A stretch of DNA of 18,535 bases from Methanosarcinales archaeon (lineage in GTDB: Archaea > Halobacteriota > Syntropharchaeia > Alkanophagales > Methanospirareceae). Below, in pieces: positions 7,689 to 14,805 of the stretch. A model generated the notes under the pieces. It saw only the letters and a program-made list of their open reading frames with translations, had not been told where the DNA came from and ran no database searches. Every line of letters starts with the position of its first letter. The stretch's first letter is position 1. Position numbers and translations under genes: made by a program. The DNA is taken from contig JAODGF010000074.1 of NCBI GenBank assembly GCA_025464645.1, positions 1 to 18,535 on the forward strand. The letters are read 5' to 3'.

Positions 7689-8639
7689 AATATTAATAAT
7701 ATACAAACCTACCGGCTGCTTTCCGGTCTCCAAAAACGTTTCTGCGATTCCATGACCAAGTTCTCTGGCAAACACACCAAAAAACTGTTCAAAGAATGAT
7801 CTTCTTCCATATTCAACCACTAATCTTGGCTTGCCTTCGATTCCTGCCAATTTAGCTGCGAGGTCAACAGCATCCTGAAAATTACCCAGCTCATCTACCA
7901 ACCCCCTCTCTTTTGCCTGCCTGCCGGTGAGGATTCTACCATCGGCAAGCTTTAAGACCTCGCTCTCGTTCATCTGCCTGCCTTCTACTACTGCCTGAAC
8001 AAACTGAGAATAAATGTCATCAATCATTTCCTGAAGTATCTGGCGCTCTTCTGCGGTCATATTTCTAAACGGCGACCCTATATCTTTATACTTACCGCTC
8101 TTAATCACATTAGCCCGTATCCCATACCGCTCAAGCAGTTCAGAGTACTGCAACTGAGAAAAGATTACGCCAATGCTCCCTGTTATGGTGCCGGGATTCG
8201 CAACTATTTTGTCTGCTCCACATGCAACATAATACCCCCCAGAAGTGGCTGTGTCGCTCATCGAAGCCACCACGATCTTGCCATTTTCTCGTGCCTTACA
8301 TACCTCCGCGTGTAATTCCTGAGATGCCGCAGCGCTTCCCCCGGGACTGTTTATCCTGAGTATGATTGCCTTTATAGAAGGGTCTTCGCCTGCACGCTTT
8401 ATCTGCCTTGCAATATCATCGGCATCTGATTCGGGTCCAAATATCCCGAATCCACTTTTCCCACCTACAATTGCACCTTCAATGTTGATTATTGCTATTT
8501 TATCACCGCCTATACCTACATCAAAAGGACCTTTAGCGATGATGGCTATTCCGAGTACCATAGAAATCAAACAAAAACCTAATATGAGCAATGCAATTAC
8601 CTTTCTTTTGTTTTCCATTACCGCTTTAATGCTTTCCAT
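7668..8639 (-). CDS. sppA: Signal peptide peptidase SppA, short archaeal/Bacillus-type
   Basis: A 323-residue membrane-anchored serine protease of family S49. One N-terminal TM helix (about 13-35) follows a Lys/Arg-rich start, so the catalytic domain probably faces the cell exterior. The nucleophile is Ser133 in DTATSGGYY and the general base Lys185 in SGKYKDIGSPFR. The ILRINSPGG block (93-101) and GVIFSQ (157-162) are also family hallmarks. It has one catalytic domain, unlike the double-length E. coli enzyme. SppA breaks down signal peptides left in the membrane after protein export. It is the third gene of an operon after the aldolase and the Yip1-like protein, 26 bp behind the latter. An internal ATG at codon 8 is an alternative start. 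Confidence 0.93.
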   Translation of the reverse strand: MESIKAVMENKRKVIALLILGFCLISMVLGIAIIAKGPFDVGIGGDKIAIINIEGAIVGGKSGFGIFGPESDADDIARQIKRAGEDPSIKAIILRINSPGGSAAASQELHAEVCKARENGKIVVASMSDTATSGGYYVACGADKIVANPGTITGSIGVIFSQLQYSELLERYGIRANVIKSGKYKDIGSPFRNMTAEERQILQEMIDDIYSQFVQAVVEGRQMNESEVLKLADGRILTGRQAKERGLVDELGNFQDAVDLAAKLAGIEGKPRLVVEYGRRSFFEQFFGVFARELGHGIAETFLETGKQPVGLYIINILSITHH

Positions 8640-8665
8640 TTTACTTTGTCACTTTTCTTATTTAA

Positions 8666-9283
8666 TTATGGCATTGGAATCAAAAAGATACTTATCACGA
8701 GTATAAACACCAGCACTATAAGAACGGCAAATGGTAGAACGAGAGTTGCAATTGCCCTACCTGTTGAGATTTTATGTGCTTCTTTAATTGCGAGAACATC
8801 GAGTATTAGGACCCAGATTGATAGGATGCCTCCCAAACCTATGGCTACGAATGCGCCGGTTAAACCGCCAGAAAGAATGGTGATTAAGCCAATCGGAGCT
8901 TGAAATATGCTTGGAAGCGTAGCAAAACCCATTAGAACCAGCATTTCTGTAAAAGCGCCTTTTCCTCCAAGAACCTTTGCCACTACGTGAAGTATGCCGG
9001 CGATAACGACCCAGCTAATAAATCCGCCTATCACGCTTAAGGTAATGGACACAGTTGGCGAAAATACCATCTCTTCGATACCGGCAGGTTCAAAACCCGA
9101 AAACTCTGTAAATAAGGATACGAACACGCTTTGCGTTAATACACTCCCTGCTCCACTACAAATACATACAATTAGAACCACGATAGCTGCGCTAATTACC
9201 GATGTTCGCTCTTCCAGCATTCTTCTGAACGTAGAAGCCGGAGTGAACAAAGTCCCGAATATATCTTCTAACAGGTCAGTCAT
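8666..9283 (-). CDS. Yip1-domain integral membrane protein
   Basis: A 205-residue polytopic membrane protein. After an amphipathic N terminus (LLEDIFGTLFTPASTFRRML, a typical Yip1-family opening with the FxxP-like segment) there are about five hydrophobic helices near 28-50, 76-105, 113-137, 143-167 and 176-202. This matches the Yip1/YIF1 domain layout seen in many archaeal and bacterial membrane proteins. Those proteins have no settled biochemical function; the eukaryotic relatives act in membrane traffic. The ATG overlaps the stop codon of the aldolase gene by 4 bp (9280-9283), which shows tight translational coupling, and sppA follows after 26 bp. A role in membrane protein quality control with SppA is possible but is inference from position only. 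Confidence 0.8.
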   Translation of the reverse strand: MTDLLEDIFGTLFTPASTFRRMLEERTSVISAAIVVLIVCICSGAGSVLTQSVFVSLFTEFSGFEPAGIEEMVFSPTVSITLSVIGGFISWVVIAGILHVVAKVLGGKGAFTEMLVLMGFATLPSIFQAPIGLITILSGGLTGAFVAIGLGGILSIWVLILDVLAIKEAHKISTGRAIATLVLPFAVLIVLVFILVISIFLIPMP

Positions 9284-9855
9284 TTGTTTATTATTTTTCT
9301 ATTCATCCTCGCCATATCAGCCAAATACTTGACCATGCATGCGTGTTCAATCGAGCTGAGAATAACAAAAGCTTCATCTACCGTTGCGCCACGAGCAAAC
9401 GTGCCATGACCATGAACGACAATCCCCTTGTGATCACGAAGTGCGCGGGCTGCATTTCTTGCCAGTTCCTCCGAGCCGATACCACCCGTCACCACGGGTA
9501 TTTCATGCAGAAAATAGATGCTCTCTGAATCTTCAGGCACTATCTGCTCGCCGGGTTTGTACAGCATAGACATCACCACCGCGTATTTTGAGTGCCCATG
9601 TAAAATAGCGAGAGCAGAGGTATCCTTGTAAATCGCTCGATGGACGTTTACTTCTGACGAGGCAATTACATCAAGCTCATCCGGCGATGTCGGATCTATG
9701 GGAACCGAAACAATCTGTCCTTCAAGTTCGTCCAGCATACTTCCCGTGGTGCTGATAAGCATCTCATCCCCAACGCGCTTGCTGACATTCCCGAAATGCG
9801 AATGCGCAAGCCCCGCCTCAACTATCTTTTTACCGTATTTTATTAGTTCTTGCAT
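9280..9855 (-). CDS. Class II aldolase/adducin family protein (fuculose-1-phosphate aldolase-like)
   Basis: A 191-residue zinc-dependent aldolase of the FucA/AraD family. The order of motifs is as in the family: GNVSKR (22-27), TTGSMLDELE (36-45), the catalytic Glu68 in SSEVNVHRAIY, zinc ligands His86 and His88 in LHGHSKY, and His148 in VHGHGTF. Length is normal. In methanogens the relative MJ1418 makes lactaldehyde from fuculose 1-phosphate for coenzyme F420 synthesis, which would suit this organism; other substrates, such as methylthioribulose or ribulose phosphates, cannot be excluded. It heads an operon with the Yip1-like protein and sppA. A possible promoter (AATAAAAC on the minus strand near 9895-9888) lies about 35 bp upstream. 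Confidence 0.88.
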   Translation of the reverse strand: MQELIKYGKKIVEAGLAHSHFGNVSKRVGDEMLISTTGSMLDELEGQIVSVPIDPTSPDELDVIASSEVNVHRAIYKDTSALAILHGHSKYAVVMSMLYKPGEQIVPEDSESIYFLHEIPVVTGGIGSEELARNAARALRDHKGIVVHGHGTFARGATVDEAFVILSSIEHACMVKYLADMARMNRKIINK

Positions 9856-9927
9856 CTCTCTTAAGTAAATATAGGACCTGTAATCGTAAAGTTTTATTGA
9901 TCCCTTCTTCTTACATTTGATATTATA

Positions 9928-10557
9928 TCATACCATACCCAACACTGCTTCAATTTTATCAAATACGAAATCAGGTTTTTCCTTCTCCAGTTCATCCTTT
10001 GAGTACAACCCGGTAGTTAAGCCAACTGTTGTTACCCCCGCCCTTCTTCCTTGAACTATATCCTGCGGTGTATCGCCACAATAGAAAGTTTGATCCGCTG
10101 TGGAACTGAGTAATTTTATCGCTTTAAGCAAGGGTTCAGGGTCTGGTCTTGTTCGAGCAGTATCCCCAGCAGTGAGCAGAACATCACAAGGGAACCGAAA
10201 ATTCGTTATCGTTTCCTCTGCTGATGTTCTATCCTTTGTAGTCACTATTCCTATTTTTATCCCTTTTTCTCTCAGTGATTCAAGAGTCAGTCTCGCTTTC
10301 GGAACTTCTTTTATCAGCGGGTTGAATTCACCCCTCATCAGCCCGAGAAAGACCGAATCAAACTCTGCCGGGTCTTTAGCCGGATATAAAAGCCTGAAAG
10401 AGAGCTGACTTGGCAAATGGATTATCTCCTTTATCTCCGTATCTGTTGGAATCCTCAAGCCCGTTATTCTTGCTGCTTCTTTAACCGAACTCAAAATCGC
10501 TGCGGATGAGTCAATTAAGGTGCCATCCATATCAAAAAGACCTGTTTTGAATTTCAT
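9928..10557 (-). CDS. HAD-superfamily phosphatase (phosphoglycolate phosphatase-like)
   Basis: A 209-residue haloacid dehalogenase-type hydrolase. Motif I is FDMDGTLIDS with the nucleophile Asp9 and acid/base Asp11. The region after it (about 15-85) is the helical cap of subclass I. Motif II is the Thr in GIVTTKDR (103-110). Motif III should be a Lys in a KPxP context, but the sequence reads TRPDPEP with Arg137. Motif IV is YCGDTPQDIVQGRRAG with Asp162 and Asp166. This suits a phosphoglycolate phosphatase or related small-molecule phosphatase. The Lys to Arg change is tolerated in some HAD branches, so activity is likely but the substrate is open. It is monocistronic and divergent from the DUF362 gene across a 70-bp AT-rich gap. 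Confidence 0.88.
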   Translation of the reverse strand: MKFKTGLFDMDGTLIDSSAAILSSVKEAARITGLRIPTDTEIKEIIHLPSQLSFRLLYPAKDPAEFDSVFLGLMRGEFNPLIKEVPKARLTLESLREKGIKIGIVTTKDRTSAEETITNFRFPCDVLLTAGDTARTRPDPEPLLKAIKLLSSTADQTFYCGDTPQDIVQGRRAGVTTVGLTTGLYSKDELEKEKPDFVFDKIEAVLGMV

Positions 10558-10567
10558 TCTTATTCAA

Positions 10568-10580
10568 TTTAATTAATATT
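10568..10580 (+). promoter_or_regulatory. Candidate promoter of the DUF362-ferredoxin gene
   Basis: TTTAATTAATATT is the best box A candidate in the 70-bp divergent gap. It predicts a start near 10600 and a leader of about 28 nt. The whole gap is AT-rich, so a second box for the HAD gene on the minus strand overlaps it and the exact assignment is uncertain. Confidence 0.35.
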
Positions 10581-10627
10581 TTTCTAAAAAAGAAAAGGTT
10601 ATTCTGTTTAAAAAAAGATAAGTAAGT

Positions 10628-11620
10628 ATGAGCGAGGTATACTTCATAGACGCGAAAGAAGGTACCCTCACAGTAGAAAAACTTGAAACATTGCTGGAAA
10701 AGGTCGGAGTTGGCGATTTGAAAGATGTTACTGCCCTGAAGATGCACATGGGCGAGCGAAATAACAAGACCTTCGTAAAACCCGCTTATGTGCAGAAAAT
10801 AGTGGCAGTAGTGAAGAAGCACGGTGGAGACCCTTTCGTTACCGATACCACGACCATATATAAGGCAGAAAGATATACTGCGATGGACTATTACCGAACA
10901 GCATTTGCGCATGGGTTCCTTCCTTCTTATCTCGGCTGTCCCGTGATTATAGCCGACGGTCTAAAAGACGAAGGTGTGCAAGTGACCGAAAAAGTGGAAA
11001 TAGCGAAGAGCATATACGACAGTGACGCGATGCTCGTTATTTCGCATGCCACGGGTCATGGCGCTTCTTCTTTCGGTGGCGCGATAAAAAACGTTGCGAT
11101 GGGCTGCGTGACCAAAAGAACAAAAATATATCAGCATGAAGTGACACAGCCAGTGCTCGATACAGGTTTATGTAACCAGTGCGATAAGTGTAGAGAAGCG
11201 TGTAAACACGATGCGATTAGTGAAGACCATGAGCTAATCCGTGAAAACTGTATTGGTTGTGGTTCTTGCATAACAGTATGCGAGACCGGTGCTTTAAAAT
11301 CAGCCAGGGATATGTCCCCGAATTTACAAAAGCGACTTGCAGAAGTCGCTCATGCCGTCCTTAGAAACCTGCCGTATCATAAATTTATCTTTGTTAATTT
11401 CCTTATTGATATCACGCCGTTTTGCGATTGCGCTGAATTTGAACCAGAATATATGTGTCCTGATATAGGCGTTTTAGCTTCTAAGGATATTGTTGCCGTA
11501 GATATGGCTTCCATAGATATGATCGGCAAACACCTGTTCGAGAGCGACCCTACGGTTCAGGTGCGAGAAGCGCACAAATTGGGCTTGGGCGAGCTGGAAT
11601 ATGAGATTTGCATGGTTTGA
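10628..11620 (+). CDS. DUF362 protein with two 4Fe-4S clusters
   Basis: A 330-residue iron-sulfur protein. The DUF362 domain fills residues 1-175 and resumes after the insert, with MHMGERNN (39-46), VTDTTTIY (71-78) and a SHATGHGASSFGGAIKNVAMG-like block near 139-159 typical of the family. Between the halves lie two ferredoxin motifs: Cys182/185/188/192 (CNQCDKCREAC) and Cys208/211/214/218 (CIGCGSCITVC), which should bind two 4Fe-4S clusters. The usual Pro after the last Cys of each motif is missing. Such proteins are widespread in methanogens and other anaerobes and are thought to transfer electrons, but no member's reaction is settled as far as I know. No partner gene adjoins it: the upstream neighbour is divergent and the downstream small ORF is convergent. 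Confidence 0.9.
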   Translation: MSEVYFIDAKEGTLTVEKLETLLEKVGVGDLKDVTALKMHMGERNNKTFVKPAYVQKIVAVVKKHGGDPFVTDTTTIYKAERYTAMDYYRTAFAHGFLPSYLGCPVIIADGLKDEGVQVTEKVEIAKSIYDSDAMLVISHATGHGASSFGGAIKNVAMGCVTKRTKIYQHEVTQPVLDTGLCNQCDKCREACKHDAISEDHELIRENCIGCGSCITVCETGALKSARDMSPNLQKRLAEVAHAVLRNLPYHKFIFVNFLIDITPFCDCAEFEPEYMCPDIGVLASKDIVAVDMASIDMIGKHLFESDPTVQVREAHKLGLGELEYEICMV

Positions 11621-11658
11621 ATCGGTTCTCACAAAAATTTACCCGCCGGGATGGTCTC

Positions 11659-11746
11659 GCAAACGCTTTTCTAAAAGAAAAGGGTTACCTATGAAGCCTG
11701 ATAAATCTCAAAATCATCTATAAACCATGACCCTAATTGTTCTTTC
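11659..11746 (-). repeat. Tail repeat, copy A (3' end and terminator of the 60-residue ORF)
   Basis: This stretch matches copy B at 12018-12117. The best block is GATAAATCTCAAAAT, identical at 11700-11714 and 12067-12081. CTATAAA and TGACCCT blocks follow in both, with a few bases inserted in copy B. In the flank beyond the stop codon both copies have the pattern AARCGCTTTT followed by an A/T inverted repeat. Copy A covers the codons for WFIDDFEIYQAS and the terminator of the 60-residue ORF. Confidence 0.65.
11666..11682 (-). terminator. Inverted repeat after the 60-residue ORF
   Basis: CTTTTCT-AAA-AGAAAAG is a perfect 7-bp inverted repeat with a 3-base loop, 7 bp beyond the stop codon of the minus-strand ORF. 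Read on the minus strand it also has a run of T in its loop and arm. It may end the transcript, and could also stop the convergent DUF362 transcript. A further small GC hairpin (CCCGCCGGG) sits at 11642-11650, nearer the DUF362 stop. Confidence 0.45.
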
Positions 11747-11871
11747 ATCTCGTTCACTACTGATTCCACACTTCCCACTATTTTACCACCATAATCTTCT
11801 CTAAGCTCAGACACATTCTGAAGCATTTTCATCAACTCCTTTACCACTTCTGTTATTCTTATCGTATCCAT
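11689..11871 (-). CDS. Small protein of unknown function, 60 residues
   Basis: A 60-residue acidic and helical-looking protein (MDTIRITEVVKELMKML to WFIDDFEIYQAS) without signal peptide, TM helix or cysteine. I do not recognise it. Three things argue that it is real. An archaeal promoter with BRE and box A (11962-11947) lies about 80 bp upstream. That promoter carries the same operator-like element as the promoter of the winged-helix operon. A hairpin follows the stop. Its last 12 codons are echoed in a vestigial frame beyond the deacetylase gene (LFIANFEIYRVL followed by a stop, on the minus strand ending at 12056), which suggests a second, degraded copy of the gene. It might be a small regulator or partner of the envelope operon, but this is inference. 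Confidence 0.55.
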   Translation of the reverse strand: MDTIRITEVVKELMKMLQNVSELREDYGGKIVGSVESVVNEMKEQLGSWFIDDFEIYQAS

Positions 11872-11913
11872 TTCTACTATCTCTTCATTTAACCCTTACC
11901 CCATTTGTATAGA

Positions 11914-11934
11914 ACATATTGTAATAACATATGT
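11914..11934. promoter_or_regulatory. Inverted repeat at the predicted start site of the 60-residue ORF
   Basis: ACATAT-N9-ATATGT surrounds the position where transcription of the minus-strand ORF should begin (about 11925). The stronger palindrome at 15119-15137 holds the matching place in the winged-helix operon promoter, so this may be a weaker operator of the same kind. The bases are AT-rich and the arms short, so chance is possible. Confidence 0.35.
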
Positions 11935-11946
11935 CAAAACTATATA

Positions 11947-11993
11947 CATATAAACTTTTCGGTTTTCACACACTTCTACCCAGAATGGTAACC
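11947..11993 (-). promoter_or_regulatory. Promoter/operator module, copy 1 (60-residue ORF)
   Basis: On the minus strand the order is GGTTACC-ATTCTG-GGTA (TACC-N6-GGTA inverted repeat, 11977-11990, extended to GGTTACC), then about 15 bp, then AAAACCGAAAAGTTTATATG, which holds a BRE (CGAAAAG) and a box A (TTTATATG, 11954-11947). The same order, spacing within 1 bp and many identical bases recur at 15146-15194 in front of the winged-helix gene. The operator lies upstream of the BRE, the place for an activator or a distal repressor site. Confidence 0.65.
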
Positions 11994-12017
11994 TTCAATG
12001 TGCGGTTTTCCCTTTCT

Positions 12018-12117
12018 GTAAGCGCTTTTTTTTTTAAAAAAAATGTCTCTATAATCTATAAAACTCGATAAATCTCAAAATTGGCTATAAATAAGCCTTG
12101 ACCCTGATGCACTCTTC
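12018..12117 (-). repeat. Tail repeat, copy B (end of the deacetylase gene and its 3' flank)
   Basis: Partner of copy A at 11659-11746. It covers the last 11 codons of the deacetylase gene and the following 67 bp. In a frame different from the deacetylase, the minus strand reads LFIANFEIYRVL and a TAG at 12058-12056, parallel to the C terminus of the 60-residue ORF (WFIDDFEIYQAS). The deacetylase stop codon at 12087-12085 falls within this vestigial frame. Confidence 0.65.
12023..12044 (-). terminator. A/T inverted repeat after the deacetylase operon
   Basis: T10-A8 (12026-12043) is a perfect A/T palindrome about 40 bp beyond the deacetylase stop, bordered by AAGCGCTT. It corresponds in position and flanks to the hairpin at 11666-11682. 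An A/T-only stem is weak, but T-rich tracts end transcription in archaea, so it may act as the operon terminator. Confidence 0.4.
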
Positions 12118-12972
12118 TGGTCCAACAAATTGGTATCCTTGTTTTTTTAGTCCACCAATCAACATTCTTAAATAATCAGTACCAAGAAAGGGATGGTAGA
12201 AGAAAGAGGCTACGATGTCTTCATCATCACTGCTGCTAATATTCTCTGCTTTTGCCAAAATTTCAAAGACACTCTGAACCGGATGCTCACCTTTAACATA
12301 ATCAAGATTTGTCGGCACTACTATTTGCCCGAATTCGTTTACCGTTAATTTTCCAGCGTATCCTTCATATATCTTTGAAAAATACCTGCTAACTACTGCT
12401 GCTACTTCGTAATTAGATGTGTAGTGAGGCGTTTCCCATATTTCTGCTGAAAGACCGCACTTTTTTAATTCTTCCAGGGCGAGTTCTATCTTTGCTATTG
12501 CATACTCAGTATTATTAATTTCAAGTGGCGCATTTGTAGTTTCATCCCAGAATTCAAAGTCAACTGCCGTTTCTCCATCGTATTGGTGCGTGCATCCATG
12601 AAGAACTATTGTTGCTCCAGAATCTTTTATTAGACGAACAAGCTCTGGTTTCTCATGAAGGTATATTGTTACATTCTTTTCTGGATTCCTGTAAATCGGG
12701 ATTAGAGCAATAGAAAAAGGAATATTCTTGCTTTTAAGCAGTTCTATGCAGTCTTCAAGCGATGAAATCTCTGATGCAGGGTTAACATCTTCTAATCTTA
12801 CAAGTGCGTAATGTCCATTCCAGATATCGCCGCTCTCATCTGCAAGTATTTCTGGTGTCTCGCCTGAAACGCTATTACCCGAAATCTCTTTTATTATTCC
12901 CGGGTTGCACCAGAAAAATCCTGTTACGAGATACAGAATAAGACACAGAAAAACGATCCGCTTCCTGCGCAT
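12085..12972 (-). CDS. DUF2334 polysaccharide deacetylase-like protein
   Basis: A 295-residue exported or membrane-anchored protein. Arg/Lys residues 2-5 and a hydrophobic stretch at 6-22 form an uncleaved anchor or signal peptide. The body is a DUF2334-type NodB-like barrel: LVRLEDVNP (57-65) with Glu61 and Asp62 as the start of the metal/catalytic site, SIALIPIY (87-94), HGCTHQYDG (125-133) with His125 and His129, ETPHY (180-184) and FFYHPFLG (257-264). These motifs are the family hallmarks, and the family is related to enzymes that remove N-acetyl groups from extracellular polysaccharides. Its ATG abuts the stop of the glycosyltransferase gene (TGA then ATG), so they are one unit. Together they suggest synthesis and partial deacetylation of a surface glycan. 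The 3' end overlaps a vestigial repeat. Confidence 0.9.
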   Translation of the reverse strand: MRRKRIVFLCLILYLVTGFFWCNPGIIKEISGNSVSGETPEILADESGDIWNGHYALVRLEDVNPASEISSLEDCIELLKSKNIPFSIALIPIYRNPEKNVTIYLHEKPELVRLIKDSGATIVLHGCTHQYDGETAVDFEFWDETTNAPLEINNTEYAIAKIELALEELKKCGLSAEIWETPHYTSNYEVAAVVSRYFSKIYEGYAGKLTVNEFGQIVVPTNLDYVKGEHPVQSVFEILAKAENISSSDDEDIVASFFYHPFLGTDYLRMLIGGLKKQGYQFVGPEECIRVKAYL

Positions 12973-14181
12973 TCATTCCTCACCTCCATTTCCTATATGC
13001 AATGTTTTTGTCGCTGCCCAAGACTTAACGCTTATTGCTTTGAACATAACCAGGTACCAGATAAATGTCCATAAGTATAGCGGAAATACATAGAGAACTG
13101 TATTCTTAAGAGCTCTAAGCTTACCCTCTTCTTTTGCCGCTCCAATGAAGAATTGAATTATATAAGGCACTGTTAAGATAGCCAGTGTCTTTAGTGTAAT
13201 TCCGTAATAGGTAATGAAAACTGTCTTGAATATGTGTATCTGGATAATATACAGTACACCAAGTGCAAGACTTGTCCAAAGCGCTATAACTACTGTGGGG
13301 GAAAGCAGATAAAGCAGGTCATGCGGTCGTTTTAGTGTTTCTCGGGATCTACTACAAAGGACATCAAAATGCCCCTTAAACCATCGTGTCCTTTGCTTAA
13401 ATGCTCCACTCCAGGTTTGCGGTTTTTCATCGTAAACAACGCAATCTCGGGCAAAGGCTATCCGGTAGCCTCTTTTTGTCAACTCCATACAGATGTCCAA
13501 ATCGTCAACCAAAGAGTTTCCAAAACCGCCAATAGCCCTCATTATTCCCGTCTTTACAACCACACCAGTTCCACCAATTCCAGAATTCAGACCGAGTTTG
13601 TATCTACCCTCACAAAAGACCATGGCAAAGACGAGCATCTCGTATCCCTGTATTTTTGTCCAAAAGTTATCGTTGGGATTCTTGGCTACTATCTTTGACT
13701 GAACACAATCGTATCCAGAATCTACGTATTTAAGCACTCTTTCAAAGAACGTATCGTTCGTTGTCCCGTCAGCGTCAAAGTAAGATAGTAACTCTCCAGT
13801 CGCTTCTTTCAACCCTTGGTTCAAGGCAAGTCCTTTCCCGGACTCTCGCGTTTTAAAGTCAATTACTTTAACATTAATCTCAGAGATAGATTCCGCGACT
13901 TTTTTGGCTATTGGATAGGTATCGTCTGTACAATTATGGCAAACGATTATCAGCTCTAATTTTTTATAGGTTTGTCTCGCAAAATTCCTGATACTCTGAC
14001 CGATCACCTTTTCTTCGTTATTCGCAGGAATAATTATACTAATAAGAGGACTTGAATCACTTCCTTTGACTCTTGGAGTAGGGAATAGTGCGGCTACGAA
14101 CGTATAGAAGGGCCACATCACTGCATAAATCACAAGTAAACAAACAAGAGGAATAGAAATGAAACTGAGGTCAACAATCAT
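12973..14181 (-). CDS. Membrane family-2 glycosyltransferase (processive type)
   Basis: A 402-residue inner-membrane GT2 enzyme of the NodC/IcaA/hyaluronan-synthase kind. Helices lie at about 5-32 before the catalytic domain and at about 292-315, 330-347 and 362-382 after it. The GT-A domain has IIIPANNEEKVIG (49-61), the DxD in SYFDADGT (Asp136, Asp138), the acceptor-site Asp pair in LVDDLDICMELTKRGY (Asp226, Asp227) and the processivity motif QRTRW (263-267). Such enzymes polymerise a nucleotide-sugar at the cytosolic face and extrude the chain. The next gene, directly abutting, encodes a DUF2334 deacetylase, as in poly-N-acetylglucosamine-like systems, so a beta-linked amino-sugar polymer is a fair guess but unproved. 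It is third in the operon, 33 bp behind the Cys-rich protein gene. Confidence 0.92.
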   Translation of the reverse strand: MIVDLSFISIPLVCLLVIYAVMWPFYTFVAALFPTPRVKGSDSSPLISIIIPANNEEKVIGQSIRNFARQTYKKLELIIVCHNCTDDTYPIAKKVAESISEINVKVIDFKTRESGKGLALNQGLKEATGELLSYFDADGTTNDTFFERVLKYVDSGYDCVQSKIVAKNPNDNFWTKIQGYEMLVFAMVFCEGRYKLGLNSGIGGTGVVVKTGIMRAIGGFGNSLVDDLDICMELTKRGYRIAFARDCVVYDEKPQTWSGAFKQRTRWFKGHFDVLCSRSRETLKRPHDLLYLLSPTVVIALWTSLALGVLYIIQIHIFKTVFITYYGITLKTLAILTVPYIIQFFIGAAKEEGKLRALKNTVLYVFPLYLWTFIWYLVMFKAISVKSWAATKTLHIGNGGEE

Positions 14182-14214
14182 CTTTTTTCTCCCCTTTTTA
14201 CAATCCCCCTGTAT

Positions 14215-14805
14215 TTAGTAGATAAAAATTGGAATTACCGGGCAGAGAGTGCAACAGCAATCGTACATGGCAATTCTTACCGGGCAATCGCACTTGTCTG
14301 CCATATCAATTAAATACCAGAAGCATTCACAATCTAAGCAACTGATTACATAGAATCCCTGATCTAAGAGATAATCTTTGACACATGGGTCTCTGCTAAT
14401 CATATCCGCACAAAATGTTTCCCATTCTTCTTTGCTTTTTAACCCCGTAAGATTAACTATTAAATCCTCGTACTCTGTCCAACTCTCTTTGCTGTTAAGA
14501 TTTATCCGGATTATTGCATCGGACTCGTAATATACGATATACTGACATAACCATATCGAACTCCCTGCCGGCAACAGTTCTATTTCCTCGCAACAAACAT
14601 CTCCTGTGAAAATATTCACTATACCCCTGCTTGAGCCGCAGCAGCAATCATTTCCCATGACGCCACTCGCTACGGCGGTAGGGAACGCTGAAGTAAACAC
14701 TGGCGTTGTTATCAAGGTTATTACAACTAAAGCAACACCGAATGTCCCTAATGCGATGCCCAAATCTTTTAGCGACTGAATACTTCCTTTCTGCTTTTGG
14801 TTCAT
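14215..14805 (-). CDS. Cysteine-rich exported or membrane-anchored protein, unknown function
   Basis: A 196-residue protein with one hydrophobic segment at about 17-41 after a Lys-containing start, then a cysteine-rich part that should lie outside the membrane. There are 17 cysteines, all after the hydrophobic segment: 54, 55, 56, 71, 72, 87, 132, 141, 156, 159, 161, 172, 174, 183, 184, 185 and 188. They form clusters such as DCCCG, DVCCEE, ISCLDCECF, KCDCP and YDCCCTLCP. I recognise no family. Disulfides would make a knotted extracellular module; metal or iron-sulfur binding is the other option. Its ATG overlaps the end of the winged-helix gene by 4 bp (14802-14805), and the glycosyltransferase gene follows after 33 bp, so it is part of the envelope-polysaccharide operon. 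Confidence 0.75.
   Translation of the reverse strand: MNQKQKGSIQSLKDLGIALGTFGVALVVITLITTPVFTSAFPTAVASGVMGNDCCCGSSRGIVNIFTGDVCCEEIELLPAGSSIWLCQYIVYYESDAIIRINLNSKESWTEYEDLIVNLTGLKSKEEWETFCADMISRDPCVKDYLLDQGFYVISCLDCECFWYLIDMADKCDCPVRIAMYDCCCTLCPVIPIFIY

Noticed and set aside
9919..9929. GATATTATATC palindrome at the end of the HAD gene
   Set aside because: Eleven A/T-dominated bases in an AT-rich region, overlapping a stop codon, with no second copy. Chance is enough.
12026..12043. T10-A8 homopolymer pair taken as a possible sequencing or assembly error
   Set aside because: It lies between genes, breaks no frame, and matches in position the hairpin of the other tail copy. The exact run length may still be uncertain.
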